Shown in pieces: positions 9,758-19,495 of a stretch of DNA of 41,187 nt. The stretch's first letter is position 1. Each line of letters begins with the position of its first letter. This DNA is from Bacteroidales bacterium (GTDB taxonomy: Bacteria; Bacteroidota; Bacteroidia; Bacteroidales; Muribaculaceae): contig JAAVGE010000025.1 in assembly GCA_014800385.1 (NCBI GenBank), positions 1-41,187 on the forward strand. The letters run 5' to 3'. The translations under genes were made by a program, and so were the position numbers. The notes under the pieces were generated by a model. The model searched no databases. It was not told where the DNA came from and saw only the letters and a program-made list of their open reading frames with translations.

Positions 9758-10666
9758 TTACTCCCGGGAGAGATGTTTCATCAGCAGGTCAAGACCCTCG
9801 GTGGTGGGTGGAATCCATATCACGGAGGGGTCGCGCCGGAGCCATGTCAACTGTTTTTTGGCGTAGACGCGGGTGTTTTTACCTATTCGCAATATCGCTT
9901 CTTCGCGGGTCATGGTGCCGTCCATCATGGCAAATAGTTCTTTGTAGCCTACGGTGTTGAGCGAGTTCAGATGTCGTTTGTGAGCCACTGCGGTCACTTC
10001 CTGCTCTAATCCGGAGGCTATCATCTGATCTACACGGCGGTTGATGCGGTCAAAGAGTTCTTCACGGGGAAGGTCAAGGGCGAATTTCAGTATTCGGAAG
10101 GGACGCTGTTTACGCTCTCCGCTGCGTAGGCGTGAATAGGGTTGTCCGCTCTGATAGATTATTTCTATGGCGTGGACAAGGCGACGATGGTTGTTCAGGT
10201 CAACCTGACGGTAGTATATTGGGTCGAGTTCAAGCAGTTCCAGTCGCAAGCCCTGCAGCCCCTTTTCTTCATAAAGTAGCATGGCCCGGCGGCGGTTTTC
10301 TTCCGACACGGTGGGGATGTCGTCAATGCCGTTGACCACGGCATCAATATACATCATTGAGCCTCCGGCCATGACTACATAGTCGTTTGTCTGCCACAAC
10401 CGGGGGAGCAGTTGCATGACGTCGGTCTCGAACATCGCCGCACTATAGTAATCGTCAAGCGACAGGGTGCCTACAAAATAATGGGGCACCCCGGCCATCT
10501 CCTCTACGGAGGGGGCCGCGGTGCCTATGGGTATTTCCCGGAATAACTGGCGTGAGTCAGCGGATATTACCGCACACCCCAGCCTGCGTGCCACCTCAAT
10601 GGCCAGGGATGTTTTCCCCGAGGCGGTGGCTCCGGTTATTACTATCAGTGTTTTTTGACTGCTCAC
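9758..10666 (-). CDS. miaA: tRNA dimethylallyltransferase
   Basis: 302 aa; [45 protein letters not shown]...[10 protein letters not shown]. Confidence 0.96.
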   Translation of the reverse strand: MSSQKTLIVITGATASGKTSLAIEVARRLGCAVISADSRQLFREIPIGTAAPSVEEMAGVPHYFVGTLSLDDYYSAAMFETDVMQLLPRLWQTNDYVVMAGGSMMYIDAVVNGIDDIPTVSEENRRRAMLLYEEKGLQGLRLELLELDPIYYRQVDLNNHRRLVHAIEIIYQSGQPYSRLRSGERKQRPFRILKFALDLPREELFDRINRRVDQMIASGLEQEVTAVAHKRHLNSLNTVGYKELFAMMDGTMTREEAILRIGKNTRVYAKKQLTWLRRDPSVIWIPPTTEGLDLLMKHLSRE

Positions 10667-11886
10667 TGTTTTTCTGCAACCAGACGTGCTATCTCGACAA
10701 TGACCTGTGTGGCTTTCTCCATTGAGGGGATGGGCACGAACTCATAGCGTCCGTGGAAGTTGAGTCCACCGGCGAAGATGTTGGGGCATGGCAGTCCTTT
10801 GAACGAGAGTTGCGCACCGTCTGTGCCTCCGCGGATGGGTACCACTTTGGGCACGATATCGGAGCGTTTCATCGCTTCGATGGCGATGTCGATGATGTGC
10901 ATGACAGGCTCGATTTTCTCGCGCATGTTGTAGTACTGGTCCTTGATTTCAAGTGACGCCACATCGGGGAACTCATGGTTGATTTTGCGGGTCAGGTGCT
11001 CGAACTCTTTTTTGCGGCGTTCGAAACGGTCGCGGTCATGGTCACGGATGATGTAGGTGAGGACAGTTTTTTCTACCGTTCCTTCGATTGACACCAGGTG
11101 ATAGAACCCTTCGTAACCTTCTGTATGTTCGGGAGTTTCCCAACGGGGAAGCATTATGGCGAACTGAGTTGCGATACGCAGTGAGTTGATCATCTTGTGT
11201 TTGGCATATCCGGGGTGAACGTTACGTCCGTTGAAGGTGATGCGGGCTACGGCGGCGTTGAAGTTTTCATATTCCAGTTCACCGATCTCACCGCCGTCCA
11301 TGGTGTAGGCCCAGTCGGCGCCGAACTGCTCAACATCGAACTTATGCGCACCCTGACCAATCTCTTCATCGGGGTTGAACGCGATGCGAATGTCGCCATG
11401 CTTTATTTCGGGGTGCTTCATCAGATAGTCGACAGCGGTGATAATTTCAGCAATGCCGGCTTTGTCGTCCGCACCGAGCAAGGTGGTGCCGTCGGTAACG
11501 ATCAGATCCTGACCTTTATAATGAAGGAGTTCGGGGAATTCTGCGGGCGAAAGGAGAACATTCTGCTCAGCGTTGAGCGTTATGTCGCCGCCGTCATATT
11601 CCTTGACAATACGAGGTTTAACGTGGCGTCCGCTCATGTCAGGCGATGTGTCAACGTGGGCTATGAACCCCACAGTAGGCACCTTCTCGGAACAGTTTCC
11701 GGGGAGGGTGGCCATGAGGTAGCCGTTATCGTCGAGGGTGATGTTTTTCAGACCCATCTTTTCGAGTTCCTCTTTCAGATAGCGCACAAACACCATCTGT
11801 CCGGGAGTCGAAGGGGTCATATTGGTCAGTTCGTCACTCTGGGTGTCGAACTTGACATATTCCAAAAAGCGGTCAACAACATTCAT
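10663..11886 (-). CDS. pepT: Peptidase T (tripeptide aminopeptidase)
   Basis: 407 aa; [71 protein letters not shown]. Confidence 0.96.
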   Translation of the reverse strand: MNVVDRFLEYVKFDTQSDELTNMTPSTPGQMVFVRYLKEELEKMGLKNITLDDNGYLMATLPGNCSEKVPTVGFIAHVDTSPDMSGRHVKPRIVKEYDGGDITLNAEQNVLLSPAEFPELLHYKGQDLIVTDGTTLLGADDKAGIAEIITAVDYLMKHPEIKHGDIRIAFNPDEEIGQGAHKFDVEQFGADWAYTMDGGEIGELEYENFNAAVARITFNGRNVHPGYAKHKMINSLRIATQFAIMLPRWETPEHTEGYEGFYHLVSIEGTVEKTVLTYIIRDHDRDRFERRKKEFEHLTRKINHEFPDVASLEIKDQYYNMREKIEPVMHIIDIAIEAMKRSDIVPKVVPIRGGTDGAQLSFKGLPCPNIFAGGLNFHGRYEFVPIPSMEKATQVIVEIARLVAEKQ

Positions 11887-12001
11887 ATCTTTTCTAAGTG
11901 TTTCATGTCGGGGTTGTATATTCCCTGCAAAGATATGAATTTTTTGCTAACCGTTTGTTATCCACAGGGGCATATTTTTCCCGTTAACCCCCAAATGTCG
12001 A

Positions 12002-12595
12002 TTATTTGCGTATTCTGACTATGTAGTATGCGGAGTTATCCTCGGTGTAATCGGCCTGAAGTCCGTAGTTTTCCATCTCCTCAAGTAGGTCGGCTACAGG
12101 AAACAGACGGTCGCACTGCCCCAGATGACTTTCGCCGTTATGTTTGTTGACATGCTCACGGCCGTAGGGGTGCGCTATCAGGAGCGTACCGCCGGGACGG
12201 AGGTTTTCGCGAACCAGTTTCTGGAGTGTCGGCATCGGATGGCGGAGGTTGGGGTAAACGCAGTAAAGAATGATTCGGTCATACTGACGGTTGAACTCAT
12301 CCAGTTCGGCATCGGCCTGACTGAGAGTGACATGCTTCACTGCTCCGAACTTCTTGCGTGCCTCATCGAGCATACCTTCGGAAATGTCCACTCCGTCGAT
12401 ATTCCCTTTCGACCCGATTCGTTTCAGCAGATAAGGGATAAGTACACCGGTGCCAGTGCCCACGTCAAGAACACGGTCGCCGGAGTTCAGATCCGACACG
12501 TCGAGGATATGTTCGATTTTACCGGGGTTGACTATACTGATTGAATCCCATACGGATGCTTTCTCGTTGAAATATTTTGCTTGTGCATTCATCAT
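12002..12595 (-). CDS. Class I SAM-dependent methyltransferase
   Basis: 197 aa; SAM-binding motif VLDVGTGTGVLIPYLLKR and downstream Rossmann-like pattern. Confidence 0.88.
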   Translation of the reverse strand: MMNAQAKYFNEKASVWDSISIVNPGKIEHILDVSDLNSGDRVLDVGTGTGVLIPYLLKRIGSKGNIDGVDISEGMLDEARKKFGAVKHVTLSQADAELDEFNRQYDRIILYCVYPNLRHPMPTLQKLVRENLRPGGTLLIAHPYGREHVNKHNGESHLGQCDRLFPVADLLEEMENYGLQADYTEDNSAYYIVRIRK

Positions 12596-12790
12596 TGTAG
12601 TTGTTTTGTCATAATGTGTGTTTCATCTTCTAAACGCTGAAAAGAGGCGGAATGTTCAAATCATCGCGGTTATAGTCACACTCTCATCCCAAAAAGTGTT
12701 AATAACCTTTAATTATATATCACCCGTTTTCTCAGATATAAAATAAAATGCTAACTTTACAAATTGAATAACTGAACCGTTCGGCGACAT

Positions 12791-12819
12791 AACGTGTTAT
12801 CTAATAAAAATAACATGTT
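12791..12819 (+). promoter_or_regulatory. Leader hairpin upstream of the small membrane protein gene
   Basis: aacgtgttat-ctaataaaa-ataacatgtt: 10-bp stem with one G-U, ~21 nt before ATG 12841; a TAACTTTA -7-like box lies at 12752-12759. Confidence 0.5.
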
Positions 12820-12840
12820 CAACTATAAAAACTTACTACG

Positions 12841-13071
12841 ATGCCAAACAATACAGAAAATATGCGTAAGACCCCTAAGACAATGTTGATAATCTTCGGA
12901 ATCATCATGATTGTGATTTATGTAGGGATGGGTTGCCTGTTGCTGTTCACCCAGTTCTTCGCCAATGTCATCACCATCGACTGGATACGTTACGTTCTTG
13001 GTGGAGCATTTATCCTTTACGGTATCTGGAGGGCTGTCCGACAGTTCCGGTTTAACAATGACTTGAATTAA
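12841..13071 (+). CDS. Small two-TM membrane protein
   Basis: 76 aa; two hydrophobic helices; starts an apparent operon with the next gene (8 bp gap). Confidence 0.7.
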   Translation: MPNNTENMRKTPKTMLIIFGIIMIVIYVGMGCLLLFTQFFANVITIDWIRYVLGGAFILYGIWRAVRQFRFNNDLN

Positions 13072-13079
13072 ACATTGCC

Positions 13080-14069
13080 ATGCAGATGAAACACCTTGCC
13101 TTGAAACTGTTTGCCGCTGCAGCACTGCTGACTTCGGCCACCGCATGTCAGAAATATTCCGAACAGCGTGAAGGTAACACCTCCACCAGCGGTCTGACTA
13201 CCGTGATGTGTGACAATTCGTTTGAAAATATCATTCAGCAGGAGATTGACGTCTATGAATATTGCTATCCCAAAGCAAGCGTCATCCCCTACTATATCCC
13301 TGAAAATGCAGCTATCGACTCGCTGCTTCAACTGAAAACCCGTCTTGCGGTGATTACCCGCGAACTGACTAAGGACGAGATGGATTTCCTCAAGGGGAAA
13401 AAACGCAACCCGCGTTGCCAGCGTATTGCCGTCGATGCCATCGCGCTGATTGTCAATCCGGCCAACCCCATCGAGAAAATCACCCGTAAGGAGATTGCCG
13501 AGATTCTGTCGGGCGAAGTTACCGACTGGAATGATCTGGAACCTAACAAAACGGGTAAGATTTCCGTACTGTTCGACGACTCCGGCAGCAGCACAGTGGC
13601 CTACATGCGCGACTCGCTGCTGATGGGTAAGAAATTCGGCGAAAATGTCTTTGCTCAGGGCTCAAACAAGGCGGTGTTTGAAGGTGTGAAAAACCACAAG
13701 GGCGCCATCGGTGTGATTGGCGTAAGTTGGGTTGCCTCCGACCTCAAATCACCCTCACTCTCCATTGAGGAACGTGTCAACTCCTCTCAGAACTCCGACA
13801 CCACCGCTCTTGACTTCAATCAGGACATCAAGGTGCTGAAAGTTCAGAAAAACCCCGAATCAGTGGAGTTCTTCAAACCCTATCAGGCATACATCTACAG
13901 CGGTGAATATCCCCTTTACCGCTCAATATACATGGTCTGCGCCTCAGTGCCGGGTACCACAGCCCACGGATTCTTCTCATTCGTGACCGGCTACCAGGGT
14001 CAGAAAATCATCCAGATGACAGGAGTGCTCCCCGCACTGGTTCATCCACGTCTGGTTGAAGTGAACTAA
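13080..14069 (+). CDS. PstS-like (phosphate-binding superfamily) lipoprotein
   Basis: 329 aa; lipobox TATAC; LAVITRELTKDEMDFLK, VDAIALIVNPANPIEKITRKEIAEILSGEVTDWNDL, and GFFSFVTGYQGQKIIQMTGVLPA resemble PstS-like proteins. Confidence 0.85.
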   Translation: MQMKHLALKLFAAAALLTSATACQKYSEQREGNTSTSGLTTVMCDNSFENIIQQEIDVYEYCYPKASVIPYYIPENAAIDSLLQLKTRLAVITRELTKDEMDFLKGKKRNPRCQRIAVDAIALIVNPANPIEKITRKEIAEILSGEVTDWNDLEPNKTGKISVLFDDSGSSTVAYMRDSLLMGKKFGENVFAQGSNKAVFEGVKNHKGAIGVIGVSWVASDLKSPSLSIEERVNSSQNSDTTALDFNQDIKVLKVQKNPESVEFFKPYQAYIYSGEYPLYRSIYMVCASVPGTTAHGFFSFVTGYQGQKIIQMTGVLPALVHPRLVEVN

Positions 14070-14113
14070 CCGTCGAACCAATCATCTAAAAGAAACATAA
14101 ACATTATAAAATC

Positions 14114-15736
14114 ATGAAATTCAAACTTCTTTTCTCATTTCTCTTAGGCTCTGCTTTCTGCCTTTCGGCACAGCAAGGCTACAAGGATGGTATCGAATAC
14201 TTCCGCGCCGACCAGCCGGAAGAGGCTGAAATCATCCTTCAGCGCACCATCAACGACCCCGCTACCGACAAAGCGGAGGCCAACTACTACCTCGGTCTGA
14301 TTGAACTTCAGAAAGGTAACGCAGCACAGGCCAAGACCTACTTTGACAATGGTGTGGCTGCAAACCCGGCTAACCCCTTTAACCTTATTGGTCTGGGTGC
14401 CGTAGAACTCAAAAACGGTAATAAGTCAGCCGCTGAAGCACAGTTCAAGGCTGCCCGCCAAATCGACAAAAACAACGCCCGTATCCTGGTGGATATCGCT
14501 CGCGCATACTACAACGCCGACCCCGTGGCTTACGCTAAGGATATTGAAAAAACTCTCGTAGACGCACGTAAAGCGGCTAAGAAAACTCCCGAACCTGCAA
14601 TCTACATCCTTGAAGGTGACATGCTCGCTCCTACCAACGTAGGTGACGCAGCAGGCTACTATGAAATGGCTCAGCAGGCCGACCCCAACACCAACTATCC
14701 CGAGGCTTACGTGAAATATGCCCGCACCTACTTCGTGGTTAACCCCAAATTCTCCATCGACAAACTCAATGACCTGCTTGCAAAACAGCCCAACTCTGCA
14801 CTGGCTCAGCGCGAACTGGCTGAAAAATACTATGAAAGCGACCGCCTTACTCTGGCCGCCGAACAGTATGGTAAGTACATGGAGAACCCCAACCACTTCA
14901 AGAAGGATGAGATCCGCTACGTAGCCCTTCTTCACTTCGGTAAGAAATATCAGGATTCATACGATCTGGCCGGCAAAATCCTCGGCGAAGACCCCGAAAA
15001 CATCTACATGCAGCGCATGCAGTTCCTCAACCTTGAGAAACTTGGCAAACACCCTGAAGCAATCGCTGCCGCTCAGAAATTCCTTAACAACCCCGCTGCT
15101 AAAGGTAAGATCGTTCCTAACGACTACACTACCTTAGGCGATGTTTACACCGCATTAGGCCAGGACACACTGGCTGCACAGCAGTTTGAAAATGCCGTTG
15201 CAGTGGCTCCCGACCGCAAGGAACTCCTCAAAGACCTGTCAGGTGCATACACCAAAGCCAAAATGTATCGCGAGGCTGCCGATGCAATGCAGCGTTTCGT
15301 TGACGAAGGCGATGCTTCCACAAACGACCGCTTCATGCTGGCCCGTCGCTACCAGAACATGGCTGCTACCGAAACCGATTCTGTGGCACGTATAGCCACA
15401 ATCAACAAGGCGCTCAAACTGGTTGACGAAGTACTTGAAAAAGTTCCCGACAACCCCACCATTGTAATCACCAAAGCACGTATGCTCTTCGTGAAAAACA
15501 ACAACGAGGCTGACCAGGCTACCGTTGATACCTTCCTCGAAGGTGTCGCTCTGATGGACAAAGATCCCGAAAACCTTCAGAAACGCAAACCTGATTATGT
15601 CACCGCCTACAACCAGATCGGTAACTTCTACCTCAAACAGGGTGACACTGAAAATGCCAAAATTTACTTCGGCAAACTGCTCGAACTCAACCCCGAGAAT
15701 GAGCAACTCCGTGCCTTTGTTGAATCTTTGAAATAA
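14114..15736 (+). CDS. Tetratricopeptide-repeat protein, secreted or periplasmic
   Basis: 540 aa; signal peptide; repeated TPR motifs (AEANYYLGLIELQKGNAAQAKTYFDNGVAANPANPF; TYTALGQDTLAAQQFENAVAVAPD-like). Confidence 0.9.
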   Translation: MKFKLLFSFLLGSAFCLSAQQGYKDGIEYFRADQPEEAEIILQRTINDPATDKAEANYYLGLIELQKGNAAQAKTYFDNGVAANPANPFNLIGLGAVELKNGNKSAAEAQFKAARQIDKNNARILVDIARAYYNADPVAYAKDIEKTLVDARKAAKKTPEPAIYILEGDMLAPTNVGDAAGYYEMAQQADPNTNYPEAYVKYARTYFVVNPKFSIDKLNDLLAKQPNSALAQRELAEKYYESDRLTLAAEQYGKYMENPNHFKKDEIRYVALLHFGKKYQDSYDLAGKILGEDPENIYMQRMQFLNLEKLGKHPEAIAAAQKFLNNPAAKGKIVPNDYTTLGDVYTALGQDTLAAQQFENAVAVAPDRKELLKDLSGAYTKAKMYREAADAMQRFVDEGDASTNDRFMLARRYQNMAATETDSVARIATINKALKLVDEVLEKVPDNPTIVITKARMLFVKNNNEADQATVDTFLEGVALMDKDPENLQKRKPDYVTAYNQIGNFYLKQGDTENAKIYFGKLLELNPENEQLRAFVESLK

Positions 15737-15756
15737 GATTTAGCCTCTACTTTATA

Positions 15757-15788
15757 AAGGATGTCCTCACCCGGGCATCCTTTTTTTT
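15757..15788 (+). terminator. Intrinsic terminator after the TPR gene
   Basis: aaggatgtcc-tcaccc-gggcatcctt stem (one G-U) followed by TTTTTTTT. Confidence 0.85.
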
Positions 15789-15821
15789 GTGTGCTCTAAT
15801 TTTTCCGGCTGCTGATTATGC

Positions 15822-15881
15822 TATAAGTTTTATAAATCTTATAAATCTTATAAGTCTTATAAGTCATATAAGTCTTATAAC
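15822..15881 (+). repeat. 9-bp tandem repeat array B (TATAARTCT units)
   Basis: tataagttt|tataaatct|tataaatct|tataagtct|tataagtca|tataagtct|tataac. Confidence 0.9.
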
Positions 15882-15938
15882 GCAGGCTTACGTCTTGCCA
15901 ATCAATTACATCATCTACAAACCCATTCTACAAGCCCG

Positions 15939-16133
15939 GGGCCTGTGTCAAAAATTGATGCTGTCTGATTGTTTTATGTGTTGTCCGTTCATGGACCGTG
16001 ATGTATATTCGGCGGATGCTCCAGGGAGCATCCCTACCCTCTTGACACTCAGCCTATTAACTCTGTAGGGCTGCTCCATGGAGCAGCCGCGCAATCCTGT
16101 ATACGGCGAGGCTGCGCGTATTTGGGCACACCC
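15939..16133 (+). repeat. ~190 bp MITE-like intergenic repeat, copy 2
   Basis: ggcctgtgtcaaaaattgatg ... ggatgctccagggagcatcc ... ggctgctccatggagcagcc ... gaggctgcgcgtatttgggcacaccc. Confidence 0.9.
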
Positions 16134-16258
16134 TTCTTAACACACCCTATCTCCTGCTCTCCAATCCCCAAGAAACATCAATCCTCCCGTTTCTCCTGTT
16201 TCTCCTGTCCATAAAACCGTCAAGTCAACTATTCGCCTGTCCAAGGACCCGTCAGGAC

Positions 16259-16285
16259 ACAAAAAAGGCGGCTTACAGCCGCCTT
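16259..16285 (-). terminator. Intrinsic terminator after psd
   Basis: - strand: aaggcggc-tgtaa-gccgcctt followed by a T run. Confidence 0.85.
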
Positions 16286-16307
16286 AAATATCGTTATTTG
16301 AATTTGA

Positions 16308-16997
16308 TTATTCCTCGGTCTTTTCGGGGTGGAGACGAGCCACGGTTGTGATACCGCCGGTTGTTTTGTCACCTATCTTCACGAAAACCTCTGTTCCCAA
16401 GGGGAGGAAGATGTCAACTCGTGAGCCGAACTTGATGAAACCGAAGTGATCCTCAATCGATGCGGTTTCTCCAACGGTAGCGTATGTGACAATACGTCGT
16501 GCTATCGCTCCCGCTATCTGACGCACCAGAATCTGCTGTCCTTCGGGGGTTTCGATAACCACTGTTGAGCGTTCGTTTTCGGTGCTTGATTTGGGGAGAT
16601 AGGCAGAGAGGAAACGACCGCTGTGGTGAGCGGTATAGATTACCTTACCATTGACAGGATACCAGTTGGCATGAACATTCAGGACGGTCATGAAAACCGA
16701 CAACTGAATAACCTTTTTGTGAAGGAATTCCTTTTCGTAAACCTCCTCCAGAGCAACCACCTCACCGTCTACAGATGAAACCACCACATTTTTCTGATCA
16801 CCCTCATAAATTCGGTGCGGTGAACGGAAAAAGTTAGTAGCGAGACAGTAAAAAATCACAGAGAGCACGGTGATTGTGATGGGAATAGCCATAAAATGAG
16901 CATGCAGGAAGTACCATGCCGGCAGGTTAATTGCCAGCAGAATAACAAAAAGTGTTATAAGGATGTTGGTACCTTCGTGGTGTAGTCTTACACTCAT
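16308..16997 (-). CDS. psd: Phosphatidylserine decarboxylase (PSD-A-like short form)
   Basis: 229 aa; two N-terminal TM helices; FFRSPHR, SSVDGEVV, IQLSVFMTVLNVHANWYPVNGKV, and FGSRVDIFLPLG with the Gly-Ser processing site. Confidence 0.95.
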   Translation of the reverse strand: MSVRLHHEGTNILITLFVILLAINLPAWYFLHAHFMAIPITITVLSVIFYCLATNFFRSPHRIYEGDQKNVVVSSVDGEVVALEEVYEKEFLHKKVIQLSVFMTVLNVHANWYPVNGKVIYTAHHSGRFLSAYLPKSSTENERSTVVIETPEGQQILVRQIAGAIARRIVTYATVGETASIEDHFGFIKFGSRVDIFLPLGTEVFVKIGDKTTGGITTVARLHPEKTEE

Positions 16998-17153
16998 TTT
17001 CTTTTAAGGTTATTATAGGGCTAATTCCGATTATTATGGCAAAGTTAACTTAAATAATTCACATATCAAAGCAATATGTGTATTTTTTTTGCATGCCACT
17101 GCGGTCAGAGAGGTTAGATAGGTATATCAGTGTTTATGTTTGAAAAAACGGAA

Positions 17154-17348
17154 GGCTGTGTCAAAAATTAATGCAGCATGTATTTTATTTATGTGTTGTA
17201 CGTTCATGGACAGTGATGTATATTCGGCGGATGCTCCAGGGAGCATCCCTACTTTCTTGATAATCAGTACATTAGTCCTGTAGGGCTGCTCCATGGAGCA
17301 GCCGAATAATACTGTATTTTGCGAGGCTACGCTCATTTTGACACACCC
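17154..17348 (+). repeat. ~190 bp MITE-like intergenic repeat, copy 3
   Basis: ggctgtgtcaaaaattaatgcagc ... both palindromes ... gcgaggctacgctcattttgacacaccc. Confidence 0.9.
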
Positions 17349-17359
17349 TCGTAGGATTG

Positions 17360-17393
17360 AAAAAAAGAGCGACCCTACAATAGAGCCGCTCTT
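17360..17393 (-). terminator. Intrinsic terminator of SusC/SusD operon 1
   Basis: - strand: aagagcg...cgctctttttttc. Confidence 0.8.
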
Positions 17394-17415
17394 ATATTTA
17401 TGAATGAATCAGATA

Positions 17416-19494
17416 TTATCTAAGACCTGCTTCATATTCAGCGTCAGAAGCGCAGTCCCACCATACGGGAATTGACCAGAGGTAGGGTTCGTAAGCGTGA
17501 ACGTTAGACGCTTTCAGGTTGTCCTCGTTGAAGTTAAGTTCCTGAGAACCTTGACGCCAGCGACGGATCCAGTAGTTAACATCTGTTGGGTTTGCACCGG
17601 GAGTAACAGAACCACCGGTGAAGAGTTTGGTACGGCCGTAACCGGGGTAAACAACACCGAATGAACCGATGTTACCGGCAGAATAGTTGAAACGACGCAT
17701 GTCAACCCAGTTTTCAAGGCTGAAGCCCATTGCGATGTATTTCTGGAGCATGATATCGCTCATCTTAAGGTCACCTGCAGACTGAGCAACAGCAGCAGAG
17801 TTCAGGTAAGCCTCGATAGCAGCATCATCCATTGGTTGCATGCTGATGTTTTCGTAACCTGCAGCAGCCCATTGTTTGAGTTTAGTCTGCATGCGATCCA
17901 TGTGAGCGCGGATACCGGCTTTGTAAGCCTGGAGAGCACCGTTGGCATCACCTTTACGCATGAGGACCTCTGCTTTGATGAAGCACATTTCGTAGTAAGT
18001 AACCAAGTCGAAGTCAGACTGAGCGTAGGTCTGGAATGCACCTGTACCTGATACAGCACCTGCATTTGCAGCAGCAGCGTCATTTGAGTGGTAGTAAGTG
18101 TCAAGAGCAGGCATACCCCAAGTACCGTTATTGGTGTTCTGAGAACCGGCGTTCAAGTTTACATAAGCAGTATCACCGGCCTGGATGTAGTTGGAAGAGT
18201 TAACATACCATGCACCTGCGGGATAAGCGATAGCAACATATTTAGAATCCTTATAAGAGTATTCGAAATATTCGCGTTCAAGCATACCTGAAATTTTGCC
18301 ATCACCGTCAACAGCAGCAGATGTTGAAGCCTTGTAGTTGTTAGCCTTGAAACCGTTGATGAAAGTAGCACGTTTTGCATCATCAGCGATTTCGTAACTG
18401 ATTTCTTTCTTGGCAGTTGCGAAAGTCTGAACAGCGATAGAAGTTGCGCCACCGGCAACAAGGCGTTCAGCATCACCAAAGAGGTCAACACCTACGGCGC
18501 GACGCCACTGGTAAGATCTAACGCGACCATCTTCACCAAGAGTGATGTTAGTCATTGAAGAGGGAACCAGGCGGTCAACACGGGGGTCTTCTACGCCTGC
18601 GCCACGCATGTTGGTAAGCAGGTCGATGAAGAATTTAGAAGCCCACTGAGTTTTACCGTATGCTGCGGTGTCCCAGTTACCACTTGTCTGAATGGGGTCA
18701 CCGAGAAGGAAGTCGGTTTTGTCACCTTTAACATCAAAACAAGCCTGGTAAGAGTTATCATCGTTGCTCTGGGGAGCGTTAGCAAGAGCGGCGAGGATAG
18801 CCTCGGGATCGTAGTATTCAGAGTTTTTGGTAACACGGAGCAACCAGCGTGCTTTCAGACCGTAGCAAAGTTTGATCCATTTGTTAACGTCACCACCGTT
18901 CCAGATGTCACCTTCTGCCAGAGAAGGAGCATTAGCAGCCTGGGGAGTGTTGAACAGTTCGATAGCATGGTCGATTTTTGCAAGACAGCCTTCCCAAACG
19001 GTTTTACCGTTATCATAGGGAGGAACGGGGTTTGCACCGATAGCATCAGTATAAGGAATTTCACCGTAGAGGTCAGTGAGCATGATGAAGCCCATAGCAT
19101 GCAGAACTTCAGCAGCAGCCATATAGTATGTTGCGCCCTGAGCCTCAGCCTTTTCATAAAGGTAAGGAATGTTGTTTGCAGCACCTACGAAGAAAGTCTG
19201 GTAGGGAGTGGTTGTAAGACCATTAGCGCAGTTCCAGGTAACTGAAGCGGCATTCATGTTGGCATTAGTAGAATAGAAACCGCCGCAAGTTGCGAAAGTA
19301 CGAACGTTAGCACATCCTGCAGGATAAGTGTACTGCTTTTCAATCCAGGGGAGACGGTTCTGGATGGTGATTGATTCAGCAGTAGGCTGATCGGGGTCAA
19401 CGTTAACATCCAACCAGTCGTTGCATGAGGTAAGGCCAAGAGCCATTACGCTGCTTAGCGCGATATATTTAACAAATTTCATGGTTTGAATCAT
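17416..19494 (-). CDS. SusD/RagB-like (SusD-like family 2) lipoprotein
   Basis: 692 aa; lipobox LTSC; CNDWLDVNVDPDQPT; paired with SusC. True start may be the internal Met at 19482 (MKFVKYIALSS). Confidence 0.9.
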   Translation of the reverse strand: MIQTMKFVKYIALSSVMALGLTSCNDWLDVNVDPDQPTAESITIQNRLPWIEKQYTYPAGCANVRTFATCGGFYSTNANMNAASVTWNCANGLTTTPYQTFFVGAANNIPYLYEKAEAQGATYYMAAAEVLHAMGFIMLTDLYGEIPYTDAIGANPVPPYDNGKTVWEGCLAKIDHAIELFNTPQAANAPSLAEGDIWNGGDVNKWIKLCYGLKARWLLRVTKNSEYYDPEAILAALANAPQSNDDNSYQACFDVKGDKTDFLLGDPIQTSGNWDTAAYGKTQWASKFFIDLLTNMRGAGVEDPRVDRLVPSSMTNITLGEDGRVRSYQWRRAVGVDLFGDAERLVAGGATSIAVQTFATAKKEISYEIADDAKRATFINGFKANNYKASTSAAVDGDGKISGMLEREYFEYSYKDSKYVAIAYPAGAWYVNSSNYIQAGDTAYVNLNAGSQNTNNGTWGMPALDTYYHSNDAAAANAGAVSGTGAFQTYAQSDFDLVTYYEMCFIKAEVLMRKGDANGALQAYKAGIRAHMDRMQTKLKQWAAAGYENISMQPMDDAAIEAYLNSAAVAQSAGDLKMSDIMLQKYIAMGFSLENWVDMRRFNYSAGNIGSFGVVYPGYGRTKLFTGGSVTPGANPTDVNYWIRRWRQGSQELNFNEDNLKASNVHAYEPYLWSIPVWWDCASDAEYEAGLR

Positions 19495-19495
19495 T

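Noticed and set aside
11197-12018. 273-aa ORF antisense to pepT
   Set aside because: pepT on the opposite strand is unambiguous; the antisense ORF has no recognised motif.
15239-15706. 155-aa and 169-aa ORFs antisense to the TPR gene
   Set aside because: Shadow ORFs caused by codon bias in the highly biased TPR gene.
16190-16207. Two tandem copies of tttctcctg near psd
   Set aside because: Only two units; not related to the TATAARTCT arrays; too short to interpret.
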